Assembly (NCBI GenBank): GCA_039654915.1
Contig: CM077595.1
Location: forward strand, 83,555,501-83,619,500
Origin: Aquilaria yunnanensis
Taxonomy: Eukaryota; Streptophyta; Magnoliopsida; Malvales; Thymelaeaceae
Direction: 5' to 3'
DNA: 64,000 nucleotides
In this document: positions 24,561 through 34,039 of the stretch, in pieces
Layout: each line of letters opens with the position of its first letter
How positions within the stretch are numbered: the first letter of the stretch is position 1
Notes under the pieces: model-generated
What the model saw: the letters and a program-made list of their open reading frames with translations, nothing else
Databases searched by the model: none
What the model was told of the DNA's origin: nothing
Translations under genes and position numbers: made by a program

Positions 24561-24597
24561 GGCGACTCCCGAAAAAGACCCGCATGTTGCCACAGCT

Positions 24598-24615
24598 TGG
24601 CGACTCCACTGGGGA
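24598..24615 (+). other. Primer binding site
   Basis: TGGCGACTCCACTGGGGA begins three bases after the 5' LTR. The TGG start is complementary to a tRNA 3'-CCA end. From recall of Ogre-type elements, an arginine tRNA is the likely primer. The same first ten bases also occur inside the LTR at 24560-24569. Confidence 0.8.
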
Positions 24616-25218
24616 GATGACGTTAGTGAGTCGAGCCTAAAGTTGATTTGTTTTGATTTACTTTGCTTTACTATTATGTGGATTTATATATTATATTTAC
24701 TTAAGTAAACATGCATAATGCATTCACAAAATGAAGCTCTATACCCGAGCTTCCTTAAATCAAACACGATTCTTTCTAAGCGGAATTGGTGTTGCTGTCC
24801 TTGTGAGGCCACGGTCTCCAAGCCTTCACCGGTTTCAAAGTAGCAAAGTAGTGTATTGCCTTCTGAGACGGTTAGTCTCTGCATGGGCCCACGAAAAGCT
24901 ACGACTCGAATTAATCCATTCCTTACATAAACCCTAGAGGGTAAGGAATCGGGCCGTCACTATGATTCAGTGACGGGATTCGGGAACTATCCCTTGCCTT
25001 TTTGATAAACCACCTTCTGCATGTAGAATTCCTTACTCTACCTTAGAACCAGCCATTAAGAATTTCCCATACCTCGGTTCCCATTTCCATAGGTTTTGTT
25101 TTATCTATATGTTTGTATGATCCTATGTGTTATTTTTTTACTAACTCTATTTTTCCTTATTTTTCCGGCATATACATTTCATCATTAAAGATAAGTATTT
25201 GGTGAAAGAACTATTATC
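24616..25218 (+). other. Untranslated leader between PBS and ORF1
   Basis: About 600 bases without a supported gene. Two short overlapping frames on opposite strands (24684-24937) are not convincing. This is where packaging signals are expected. Confidence 0.5.
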
Positions 25219-26913
25219 ATGGATATTCTCGATTATCTTCCCACGGCTGTTACTGGATCATGGAATGACACGGTAATCGAAACTCAGCCTGAAGCTATGG
25301 AATATTCCGAAACGGCTCAAAAGCTTCACGGAGATGCTCTGACATCCCATTCTCACGTACAGCTTAAGGACCAGGTATCGGTCCGGATAAATCAGAACGA
25401 CACCACGGAATTATTGCAAGTCTGGAATAGTTGGAATTCTGCTGATCGGGAAGCTTTTACGGCAAAATATGGTCACATCACTTGCCTACTAAAGGTTACC
25501 GTTGATGCATCACTTGTCCGGGCTCTAATACAATTTTGGGATCCATTTTATCGATGCTTTTCTTTCGATAAGATGGATCTGGTTCCAACCATTGAAGAAT
25601 ACAACAGCCTCTTGGGTTGGTCCTCCGACTATCCAATCGAGACTTATCAACATGATAGAAGAACGGAGCCTCATCGAGCCCTAGCAAAATTATTGGATAT
25701 GCCAGCTTCCAGTCTTCAAACCAAGTTTGCAACAAAAGGATCTCGAAAATTTATCAGTTGGATCGACTTAAAACAATTAAGTCACGTTCTCCCTCAGAAA
25801 AATCAACGACGCAAGCTTTTCGCCTTGGCGATATATGGCCTGGTAGTCTTCCCAAGAATCGTCGGATTCATTGAAGGAGACATCATTACACTATTTGAGC
25901 AAATCTGCAATGCTCAAATAAATCCGACCTCAGTAATATTATGTGAAACTATCAGGGCATTAAACTTTTGTCGCCAAAGAGGGGGCAAATTCATAGGATG
26001 TTCACATCTCCTCAACATTTGGATCAAAAGCCACCTTCCTTGTGAGAAGCAACATTTTGGAAATCGCTTTTCAAAGGACTTCATCCCAATCGAAGCCTTT
26101 TTGAAAAGTGAAACCATTCATCACGACAGCAAGGAAGCATGGGTTGATTATTTCAAGAACATCACCGAATTCCAAATTGAATGGAGAGCCCCCTGGTCTA
26201 CCTCCACCCGCGTTGTCTACTGTTGCGGCAATTGCCCGTGGGTTCCTCTCTTAGGTATATGGGGAGGAACAAGTTATGCCCCAGCTCAAGTACGAAAACA
26301 ATTTGGGTCCATGCAATTTATACCCATGACGCATAATCTGAGTAAGTTGGAATTTTCACACGAAGATCCAAATTCAAATAAGCTCGCAATGGGTATTTCA
26401 GTTGCGTGGAAAAGAATTTTCATATTGAAGTCGGGGCCTATTATTTCTCCCACTGCTTATTATGAATGGAGAAATAACCGGAAGGAAGGAATAGTTCTAT
26501 CTGAAGAGGTCATCAGAAAATTGGCGAAAAGAGAGTTGGAGAAAGAACTAGAGGAAGAAAAGGAGAAGAACAAGAGGATGCTCCTTGACATGCAACAGCT
26601 CGGTCACAAAACACAACTCCTCGAAGAGAAAGTTGAATACCAAAAACAAGTCATCTCCCAATTGGTTGATGAAACCGATCAAAAAGAGATGAGAGTCAGA
26701 TACTGGGAAGATCAATACAGATTTTCTCAAGATCAATTGCAAACATTTTTGGTAGAAGTCAGAAAAGTTACAGAACAAGCCCAACTAATGGGCGAAGAAG
26801 CCAAGGAGTTAGAAGAACTGAGCTGTCCTACTCCATCAGTAAATGTTCAAAGAATGATGGAGTTCATATCTAAGGCCAGAAAGCAGTATTGTACTTTGGG
26901 TCGTTTCTTTTAA
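25219..26913 (+). CDS. Element ORF1: plant mobile domain-like protein with C-terminal coiled coil
   Basis: This 564-residue intact frame lies upstream of gag. The central region (about residues 100-400) contains WDPFYRCFSFDKMDLVPTIE at residues 107-126, a motif of the plant mobile domain / DUF7745 family that occurs in transposons and in some host proteins. Residues 430-550 are strongly charged (KRELEKELEEEKEKNKRMLL) and predict a long coiled coil, suitable for oligomerisation. An ORF1 at this position is a recognised feature of Ogre-type elements; its function is not known. It begins at the first ATG after the leader, and 189 bases separate it from gag. Nothing suggests decay. Confidence 0.8.
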   Translation: MDILDYLPTAVTGSWNDTVIETQPEAMEYSETAQKLHGDALTSHSHVQLKDQVSVRINQNDTTELLQVWNSWNSADREAFTAKYGHITCLLKVTVDASLVRALIQFWDPFYRCFSFDKMDLVPTIEEYNSLLGWSSDYPIETYQHDRRTEPHRALAKLLDMPASSLQTKFATKGSRKFISWIDLKQLSHVLPQKNQRRKLFALAIYGLVVFPRIVGFIEGDIITLFEQICNAQINPTSVILCETIRALNFCRQRGGKFIGCSHLLNIWIKSHLPCEKQHFGNRFSKDFIPIEAFLKSETIHHDSKEAWVDYFKNITEFQIEWRAPWSTSTRVVYCCGNCPWVPLLGIWGGTSYAPAQVRKQFGSMQFIPMTHNLSKLEFSHEDPNSNKLAMGISVAWKRIFILKSGPIISPTAYYEWRNNRKEGIVLSEEVIRKLAKRELEKELEEEKEKNKRMLLDMQQLGHKTQLLEEKVEYQKQVISQLVDETDQKEMRVRYWEDQYRFSQDQLQTFLVEVRKVTEQAQLMGEEAKELEELSCPTPSVNVQRMMEFISKARKQYCTLGRFF

Positions 26914-27102
26914 ACAAACCTTTTGCTGAATGTAATTGAGAAATTCCATTATAGTTCTTCTTTCACCAAGTATTTACAATATTCATGCATGCATCCATCA
27001 CATCAATCATACACACATAGAATCTAATAAAATAAATATTCCTTTAAAAGGGGTAAAATTGGACCTCAACACCGATATTCAACTCGACTCCAAACAAGAT
27101 TA
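26914..27102 (+). other. Spacer between ORF1 and gag-pro
   Basis: 189 bases, AT-rich, with several stops in all frames. I saw no strong splice acceptor, so how gag-pro is translated downstream of ORF1 is not evident. Confidence 0.4.
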
Positions 27103-30100
27103 ATGGCAGAACAAGCCGAAGGACGTCTCATGGAGATGGAGTCCAAGATTGAAAGTATGTCAGAACAGATGAGACAATTGATGGAATTAATCAAAGGGAA
27201 AGCAACTCAAGTCCCCATCAAAGAAGTACAAGATCCCACTTATCCCCCGGGATTCACCCCGCAACGAGTCTCAGTCCAAGAAAACCTGTTTCAAGAATCA
27301 GGACCGTTTGCTAGTGTTCACCTGAAACAAGACACTGTACAGGAAGAGAAGAAGACATTACCAAAAGAAGAAGCAGAATCTCAAAAACTCGAAACAATAG
27401 AAAAGCGACTGCGAGCCATTGAAGGAGGCACTATATTCGGATCTCTCTCGGTGGATGACCTCTGCTTAGTGCTAGACGTCGTAATCCCTTCAGATTTTAA
27501 GGTGCCAGATTTCGTGAAATACGATGGAACGAGTGATCCCATCACTCACATCACATTGTTCCTAAGGAGACTACAACCACTCACAAAAGATGAAAAGGTG
27601 TGGATCGCACTTTTTCAGGAAAGTCTCACAAAATCAGCATTACAGTGGTATCTAAGCCAAGGTCCAAGGAACATAAAAACTTGGAATGACCTTGCTCAGG
27701 CCTTCATCGGCAACTATAAACACGTTATGGACTTGGCTCCGGATCGCCAAACTCTCCAAAACATGGAGAAGAAAAAGCCAGAAACTTTCAAGGAATATGC
27801 GCAGCGGTGGAGGGACTTAGCTGCACAGGTTCAGCCACCCATGACAGAAAGAGAAATGGTCACTTTGTTTGTCCAGACACTGAAATACCCATATTATGAC
27901 AAACTTATTGGCAATGCGGCAACTAACTTCTCCGACGTAGTAATGTCTGGAGAAAGGATCGAGCATGGTATCAGGACTGGGAAGATTACTGAATCCTTTA
28001 GCGATCCTATGAAAAGAGGAGGACCTTCCAGAAGAAAAGATGAAGAAATACAACAAATAGGAAGAGGAAGAGGGATTCCCTTCGTGGGTACTGTGGCCAC
28101 CGGACCTCGCCTATCCTATTCTGCCAATAAGCCCAATTATTACCCTACCAATAGGCCCAATGATTATCCTCCCAATAGGCCCAATGATTATCTTCCCAAT
28201 AGACCCAACAATTATCCTCCCAACAGACCTAATCAGTTACGGCCACCTGTTCCAACTCCTCCAGTACCTGCACCAAGACCAAGAGAAATCTTCGCACCAA
28301 TTCCCATGACTTATACTGAGCTGTATCCAAAACTCATCGAAAGTCAACTTATTCGCCCAATTCCTACAAGGCCATTGGAACCCCCGTATCCAAGGTGGTA
28401 TGACCCTAACATAAATTGCCCATATCATGATGGTACCGTGGGCCACGGACTGGAAAATTGCATAGCATTGAAGCGTATAGTCCAACAATTAATTGAGTCA
28501 AAGTGGTTGGACTTTTCCGATGAACCAAACGTCACTCATAATCCATTGCCTCCTCATCAAGCCAAACCAGTCAATATGATGGAAGAATACTGGCCGATGA
28601 AGAAAACAGTCAATGATATCATAACCCCTCTTAAGCATGTATATTCATGCCTTGTGAAAGAAGGGATTATCATAGGAAAGTCTTCTGGAAATAAAGAAGT
28701 CGAGGATGAGGAGTGGTGCAACTTTCATAACAGTAAGAGTCATTCTATCCAAAAATGCCCAGAATTCCGTAAAAGTCTACAAAGTCTCATGGACTCCTCC
28801 CAAATCATCGTTTTTATGTCAGATAAAGAGGATGACGTGAATGTGATAATTAAAGAACAAGAAGTCAATATCATGCCAAGACCACTAGTCATTCCAATCT
28901 CAAAATCTGCTCTCAAGCCTTTAAGAATTCAAGTTCCAAAGCCATTCCCGTACAAATCAGATAAAACTGTTCCATGGAACTATGGCTATACTTCTAACAT
29001 CACATCAACTCCGTTAGAAGTTGGGGACATGACTAGAAGCGGTCGGTGTTATTCTCCCGAGCAAATGAACAAGCTCCAACAAGAGAAGAATGTTACGGAT
29101 CCAGCAAATGGACCTATTAACACATCTAAAGAGCAAGAGATGCCTCGAGCAGTAACAGATGAACAAGCTACTGAGTTTCTCAAACTCATAAAGCAAAGTG
29201 AATACAGTATCGTGGAGCAGTTGAACCGTCTGCCAGCAAAGATCTCCATACTTTCATTACTCTTAAGTTCTGATGCCCATCGAGAAGCTCTTCTCAAAGT
29301 CCTGAATAAGGCTTATGCTGAACAAGATATCTCCGTGAACAACTTTGACCACCTTGTCAACAACATCACGGCACAAAATCTCATCACATTCACTGACGAT
29401 GAGATACCAGCAGAAGGAAGAGGTCACTCTAAGGCTCTGCATATTTCGATTAAATACAAAGATCGGATTATGGCCAGAGTTCTTATCGACAATGGGTCAG
29501 CTCTAAATGTAATGCCACTCGAAACCTTACATAAGATTGGTTTAAACCCATCATACCTCAACAACAGTCATATTGTTGTTCGAGCATTTGACGGAACGAA
29601 GAGAGAGGTTGTTGGAGAAATAGAGCTACCAATAGGGATTGGTCCCTATCTTTTCCACATCACATTCCAAGTCATGGATATTTGTCCATCTTATACCTGC
29701 CTGCTGGGAAGACCATGGATCCATATGGCCGGAGCAATTCCTTCTTCATTACACCAGAAAATGAAATTCATTATTGAAGGAAAGATAATCACGGTCTTCG
29801 CTGAAGAAGACATCCTGCTATCAAGACCTGCGGATGCTCAATATGTCGAAGTCAATGAAAATATACCTGATTGCTCCTTCAGGTCTTTTGAGATTGTCAA
29901 TGCTGCTTATGTCAGCGAATATGGAGAAGAACCCATTCCTAGCATCTCTAAAACAAGTCGCATGGTTGCCAAACTCATGATAAAAGGAGGATACTCACCG
30001 GGGTTAGGACTGGGACAAGATTTACAAGGAATCACAGAACCATTGAAAATCACCACAAATGAAGGGAAATACGGCCTAGGCTTCACACCGACAAGACATG

Positions 30101-30414
30101 ATAAAATGAAGGCAATAGCTGAAAAGAGAGAAAAGAGGATTGCACGATTAACAGGGCATCCTCTCCAGGAAAGAAATCTGGATATCCCTGAAATCACCGA
30201 AACGTTCGTGAGTGGTGGTCTCATTCCAAAAAATGACAATGAAGGCAAGCTGACTATCAACATCAACAAGTCTTTTGAAAGTCTTTCTATTCAGGCAATC
30301 ATCAGCGATTCACCTGAAGAGGAGGAGCTTGTTCAACCTTGTGGCCCACGGGATGTGCTGAACAATTGGGAGGCGATAGAACTGCCTGTTATAATCGAAA
30401 GCTTTCCAAAGTAA
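27103..30414 (+). CDS. gag-pro: Gag-protease polyprotein with G-patch
   Basis: The frame is 1103 residues. In order it contains: an N-terminal coiled coil (1-40); a retrotransposon gag capsid region (about 140-280, around LQWYLSQGPRNIKTWNDLAQ); a Pro/Asn-rich repeat of YPPNRPND units (about 345-375); and two non-classical Cys/His knuckles. The knuckles are C-x2-H-x5-H-x4-C at 439 and C-x2-H-x4-H-x4-C at 539. Then come an aspartic protease with active-site LIDNGSALNVM (Asp796) and a G-patch around 955-1000 (GGYSPGLGLGQDLQG). The G-patch is an RNA-binding module also found after some retroviral proteases. The unspliced stop is at 30412-30414, one base past the predicted intron donor, so splicing would replace it. 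Gag builds the particle and the protease matures it. Confidence 0.9.
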   Translation: MAEQAEGRLMEMESKIESMSEQMRQLMELIKGKATQVPIKEVQDPTYPPGFTPQRVSVQENLFQESGPFASVHLKQDTVQEEKKTLPKEEAESQKLETIEKRLRAIEGGTIFGSLSVDDLCLVLDVVIPSDFKVPDFVKYDGTSDPITHITLFLRRLQPLTKDEKVWIALFQESLTKSALQWYLSQGPRNIKTWNDLAQAFIGNYKHVMDLAPDRQTLQNMEKKKPETFKEYAQRWRDLAAQVQPPMTEREMVTLFVQTLKYPYYDKLIGNAATNFSDVVMSGERIEHGIRTGKITESFSDPMKRGGPSRRKDEEIQQIGRGRGIPFVGTVATGPRLSYSANKPNYYPTNRPNDYPPNRPNDYLPNRPNNYPPNRPNQLRPPVPTPPVPAPRPREIFAPIPMTYTELYPKLIESQLIRPIPTRPLEPPYPRWYDPNINCPYHDGTVGHGLENCIALKRIVQQLIESKWLDFSDEPNVTHNPLPPHQAKPVNMMEEYWPMKKTVNDIITPLKHVYSCLVKEGIIIGKSSGNKEVEDEEWCNFHNSKSHSIQKCPEFRKSLQSLMDSSQIIVFMSDKEDDVNVIIKEQEVNIMPRPLVIPISKSALKPLRIQVPKPFPYKSDKTVPWNYGYTSNITSTPLEVGDMTRSGRCYSPEQMNKLQQEKNVTDPANGPINTSKEQEMPRAVTDEQATEFLKLIKQSEYSIVEQLNRLPAKISILSLLLSSDAHREALLKVLNKAYAEQDISVNNFDHLVNNITAQNLITFTDDEIPAEGRGHSKALHISIKYKDRIMARVLIDNGSALNVMPLETLHKIGLNPSYLNNSHIVVRAFDGTKREVVGEIELPIGIGPYLFHITFQVMDICPSYTCLLGRPWIHMAGAIPSSLHQKMKFIIEGKIITVFAEEDILLSRPADAQYVEVNENIPDCSFRSFEIVNAAYVSEYGEEPIPSISKTSRMVAKLMIKGGYSPGLGLGQDLQGITEPLKITTNEGKYGLGFTPTRHDKMKAIAEKREKRIARLTGHPLQERNLDIPEITETFVSGGLIPKNDNEGKLTININKSFESLSIQAIISDSPEEEELVQPCGPRDVLNNWEAIELPVIIESFPK

Positions 30415-30609
30415 TCTAATAGTAAAAACCTCCTAAAGAAAGGTTCAATCAATAGGGTGTAGTCTTTGTTTAAGTGAACCTTTTAGTTATTGCTTTTTAT
30501 TCCAATAAAGTTGTGATTTATGCACATTGTAAATAAAGTACCAGTTTGCATCCATCTCATTCGTGCCATTTTTTTTTTCTTCTCTTTCTTTTCTCTCTGG
30601 ATAATGCAG
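30411..30609 (+). other. Predicted 199 bp intron joining gag-pro to pol
   Basis: The donor AAA|GTAATC sits at 30411, inside the last sense codon of gag-pro. The acceptor GATAATGCAG|ACCC ends at 30609, preceded by a long T/C tract (about 30571-30598). Removing 30411-30609 joins AA to A as a Lys codon and continues CCC AAA ACT CTC TTT GAT..., in frame with the pol ATG at 30641 and without a stop. Splicing would therefore give one gag-pro-pol protein, and retention gives gag-pro only. A spliceable intron at this place is described for Ogre elements. Confidence 0.85.
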
Positions 30610-30640
30610 ACCCAAAACTCTCTTTGATGACAATGAAAGA

Positions 30641-33600
30641 ATGAACTTTGATAATCCTGTAAACACTACCGACTCGGATGACGAAGATCTTCAAGTATCT
30701 CCTGAGCTATTAAAAATGATTGAGCGAGATGAAAAAGAAAGGGCAACAAGTCAAGAACCAACTGAGGTATTCAACCTGGGAGACAGTCAGGATGTAAAAG
30801 AAGTCAAGATTGGCACTTTATTCCCTCCTGAAGAAAAAGAAGAATTAGTCCATTTATTGAAAGAATATGTGGATGTGTTTGCTTGGTCATACCAAGATAT
30901 GCCTGGCTTAAGCTCAGACATAGTACTACACAAAATACCCTTGAAACCTGGGGCGAAGCCTGTCAGACAAAAGTTACGAAGATTAAAGCCGGATCTAATC
31001 TTAAGAGTGAAAGATGAGATTCGAAAGCTGTGGGATGCAGGATTCCTTGGGGTCGCTGAATATACAGAATGGGTGGTTAACATTGTTCCAGTCGAAAAGA
31101 AAGAAAGCGGGAAACTAAGAGTTTGTCAGGACTACCGGCCATTGAACGAAGCCAGTCCTAAAGATAACTTCCCACTTCCTCACATTGATACGCTGGTGGA
31201 TAATACCGCAGGAAACTCCTATTTTTCCTTCATGGATGGCTTCTCTGGATACAATCAAATCAAACTTGATCCAGATGATATGATAAAAATTGCCTTTATA
31301 ACCCTTTGGGGTACCTTCTACTACAAGGTGATGCCTTTTGGGTTAAAGAATGCTGGTGCTACATATCAAAGAGCCATGGTTGCATTATTCCATGACATGA
31401 TGCATAAAGAAATTGAAGTATATGTAGACGACATGATCGCCAAAACTTTCACTGCTAAGGGGCATCTAAAAGTGCTAAGAAAACTATTCGATAGACTTTG
31501 CAAATATCAACTGAAGTTGAATCCTGCCAAATGTATTTTTGGAGCCTCTTCAGGAAAGTTATTGGGTTTCATGGTCAGCAAGGATGGGATTCGAGTTGAC
31601 CCGAGTAAAGTCAAAGCAATACAAGAAATGCAACCCCCGAAGACTCCAAAACAAGTAAGAAGTTTTCTGGGCAGAATCAACTTCATAGCAAGGTTCATTT
31701 CACAATTGACATCCAAGTGTGAACCTCTTTTCAAATCACTGAAGAAGAACAATCCGATCGAGTGGAATAACGAATGCCAAGAAGCATTCGAGAAAATCAA
31801 GCAATATCTATCAAATCCACCAGTCTTGGTACCACCCCGATCTGGAGAATCGTTGATTCTATATTTATCCATACAGGATTCTTCATTAGGATCCGTATTA
31901 GGTCAACGTGATGAGACAGGCAAGAAAGAGCATGCAATTTACTATTTGAGCAAGAAGCTTACCACATATGAAGCGAAATACTCAATAGTAGAAAAGTCCT
32001 GTTGTGCCCTTGCATGGGTAGCACACCGACTACGACACTACATGCTCAACAACACCACATTGCTAATCTCCAAGACTGATCCCATTAAGTACATTTTTGA
32101 AAAACCAGCTTTATCAGGCAGGATCGCAAAATGGCAAATGCTGTTGTCTGAATACGACATACAATATGTCACCCAAAAGGCTGTAAAAGGGAGTGTGATT
32201 GCTGAATATCTGGCTGATAGAGCATTGGATGATTATGAGCCAATGAAAATGGAGTTTCCTGATGGAGAAATAATGACAATAGAACAAGAAGTCTCTAAAG
32301 ATGATGAAACATGGAAAATGGCATTCGATGGAGCATCTAATGCTTTGGGACAAGGGATTGGAGCCATACTCATCTCTCCAAGTGGAGAGCAATTCCCTCT
32401 TACAGCAAAAATTACATTTCCTTGTACCAACAATATAGTAGAGTATGAGGCATGTGCTATGGGACTCCAAATGGCACTGGAATTGAAAGTGCGAGATCTC
32501 CGAGTTTATGGGGATTCCGCATTAGTCATATATCAAATCAACGGAGAATGGGAGACAAGGGATTCAAAATTGATCCCTTACCAAAAGCTCATACTAGACT
32601 TGGCTCGAAAATTCAACAGTATAAGCTTCCATCATCTTCCAAGGGAAGATAATCAAATACCGGATGCTTTAGCTACTTTGGCTGTTATGTACAAGATCAG
32701 TGACCCCGAGCATACTCCTGTGTTCGAGATGAGAATAATAGATTCTCCAGCTTATTGCATGAGCATCGAAGAAGAATTGGATGGAAAGCCTTGGTATCAC
32801 GATATCAAGAAATACCTCCAAGAAAGAGTATATCCACCAGAAGTATCAGAAAATGACAAGAAATTTCTACGAAGATTGTCAATGGGTTTTCTTTTAAACC
32901 TAGACATACTTTACAAGAAAACCCCAGACTCGATGCTACTTCGCTGTGTAGATACTCATGAAGCACGAAAGATCATGGAAGAAGTTCATTCTGGAATATG
33001 TGGAGCACACACTAGTGGTCATACCATGGCAAGACAAATAATGAGGGCTGGTTACTATTGGCTCACATTGGAAAGTGATTGCGTCAATCACGTAAGAAAA
33101 TGTCACAAATGCCAAATACATGCCAACAAGATCCAAGCTCCACCTGTTCCTCTTAATGTAACAGCAATACCTTGGCCTTTTGCCATGTGGGGAATCGATG
33201 TTATTGGAGCGATTACCCCTAAAGCTTCCAATGGTCACAAATTCATCCTAGTTGCAATTGACTACTTTACTAAATGGGTAGAAGCTGTGTCTTATGCAAG
33301 CGTAACTCAAAAGGTGGTATGCCGGTTCATTAAGAAAGAAATCATTTGTCGCTATGGACCGCCAGAGTGTATCATCTCAGACAATGCCACGAACCTGAAT
33401 AATGCAATGATGCAGACTTTGTGCCGGCAATTCAAAATCAAGCATCTCAATTCAGCACCTTATCGACTGATGATGAATGGTGCAGTAGAAGCGGCCAATA
33501 AAAATATCAAGAGAATTGTTGAAAAGATGATCGTCACTTACAAGGACTGGCATGAGATGTTACCTTTTGCACTGCATGCTTATAGAACTTCTACCCGTAC

Positions 33601-34039
33601 TTCTACTGGAGCAACACCTTTTTCTCTGGTATACGGTATGGAGGCTGTATTGCCTATCGAAGTTGAAATTCCTTCATTAAGGGTACTAATGGATACTCAA
33701 TTAGGAGAAGCAGAATGGGTCAAAGCTAGATACGAGCAATTAAATCTAATTGATGAAAGAAGAATGATAGCCCTCTGCCATGGGCAACTTTATCAAAGAA
33801 GGATGATTCGTGCTTACAACAAAAAGGTTCGCCCACGACAATTTCACGAAGGTGACATAGTGCTCAAGAAAATTTTACCCATGCAACATGATTCAAGAGG
33901 AAAATGGACACCAAATTATGACGGGCCATATGTCGTGAAGAAAGCATTTTCAGGAGGGGCACTAATTCTGACAGAAATGGATGGACGAGAATTACCGAAG
34001 CCAGTAAATTCGGATGCAGTAAAGAAATACTTTGCATAA
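30641..34039 (+). CDS. pol: Pol polyprotein: reverse transcriptase, two RNase H domains, integrase
   Basis: The frame is 1132 residues from its own ATG, but coding sequence is open from 30610 if the upstream intron is spliced. RT spans about 100-300, with the catalytic YVDD at 261-264. A Ty3-type RNase H / tether follows (about 405-530). Then comes a second, archaeal-type RNase H (about 558-685) with Asp563, Glu601/603 and Asp625. Integrase has the HHCC finger (about 775-825) and a D,D35E core at Asp853, Asp914 and Glu950. The C-terminus has a GPY-type module (DGPYVVKK, about 1090) and no chromodomain. Dual RNase H is the mark of the Tat lineage. All catalytic residues I looked for in RT, the second RNase H and integrase are present. 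Confidence 0.95.
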   Translation: MNFDNPVNTTDSDDEDLQVSPELLKMIERDEKERATSQEPTEVFNLGDSQDVKEVKIGTLFPPEEKEELVHLLKEYVDVFAWSYQDMPGLSSDIVLHKIPLKPGAKPVRQKLRRLKPDLILRVKDEIRKLWDAGFLGVAEYTEWVVNIVPVEKKESGKLRVCQDYRPLNEASPKDNFPLPHIDTLVDNTAGNSYFSFMDGFSGYNQIKLDPDDMIKIAFITLWGTFYYKVMPFGLKNAGATYQRAMVALFHDMMHKEIEVYVDDMIAKTFTAKGHLKVLRKLFDRLCKYQLKLNPAKCIFGASSGKLLGFMVSKDGIRVDPSKVKAIQEMQPPKTPKQVRSFLGRINFIARFISQLTSKCEPLFKSLKKNNPIEWNNECQEAFEKIKQYLSNPPVLVPPRSGESLILYLSIQDSSLGSVLGQRDETGKKEHAIYYLSKKLTTYEAKYSIVEKSCCALAWVAHRLRHYMLNNTTLLISKTDPIKYIFEKPALSGRIAKWQMLLSEYDIQYVTQKAVKGSVIAEYLADRALDDYEPMKMEFPDGEIMTIEQEVSKDDETWKMAFDGASNALGQGIGAILISPSGEQFPLTAKITFPCTNNIVEYEACAMGLQMALELKVRDLRVYGDSALVIYQINGEWETRDSKLIPYQKLILDLARKFNSISFHHLPREDNQIPDALATLAVMYKISDPEHTPVFEMRIIDSPAYCMSIEEELDGKPWYHDIKKYLQERVYPPEVSENDKKFLRRLSMGFLLNLDILYKKTPDSMLLRCVDTHEARKIMEEVHSGICGAHTSGHTMARQIMRAGYYWLTLESDCVNHVRKCHKCQIHANKIQAPPVPLNVTAIPWPFAMWGIDVIGAITPKASNGHKFILVAIDYFTKWVEAVSYASVTQKVVCRFIKKEIICRYGPPECIISDNATNLNNAMMQTLCRQFKIKHLNSAPYRLMMNGAVEAANKNIKRIVEKMIVTYKDWHEMLPFALHAYRTSTRTSTGATPFSLVYGMEAVLPIEVEIPSLRVLMDTQLGEAEWVKARYEQLNLIDERRMIALCHGQLYQRRMIRAYNKKVRPRQFHEGDIVLKKILPMQHDSRGKWTPNYDGPYVVKKAFSGGALILTEMDGRELPKPVNSDAVKKYFA

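Larger units (their letters stand above)
20567..24594 (+). repeat. 5' LTR (4028 bp)
   Basis: The LTR runs from TGTTGACACCC to GTTGCCACA and matches 41776-45797 almost base for base. In order it holds a TATA box (21072), a C/G-rich leader (21250-21550), AT-rich TTAATTAA tandem units (about 21800-22200), a structured GC-rich island (23161-23256), a polypurine tract of about 550 bases (23390-23960), four copies of a palindromic GATCCG/GACTCG motif, and a terminal hairpin. Confidence 0.95.
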
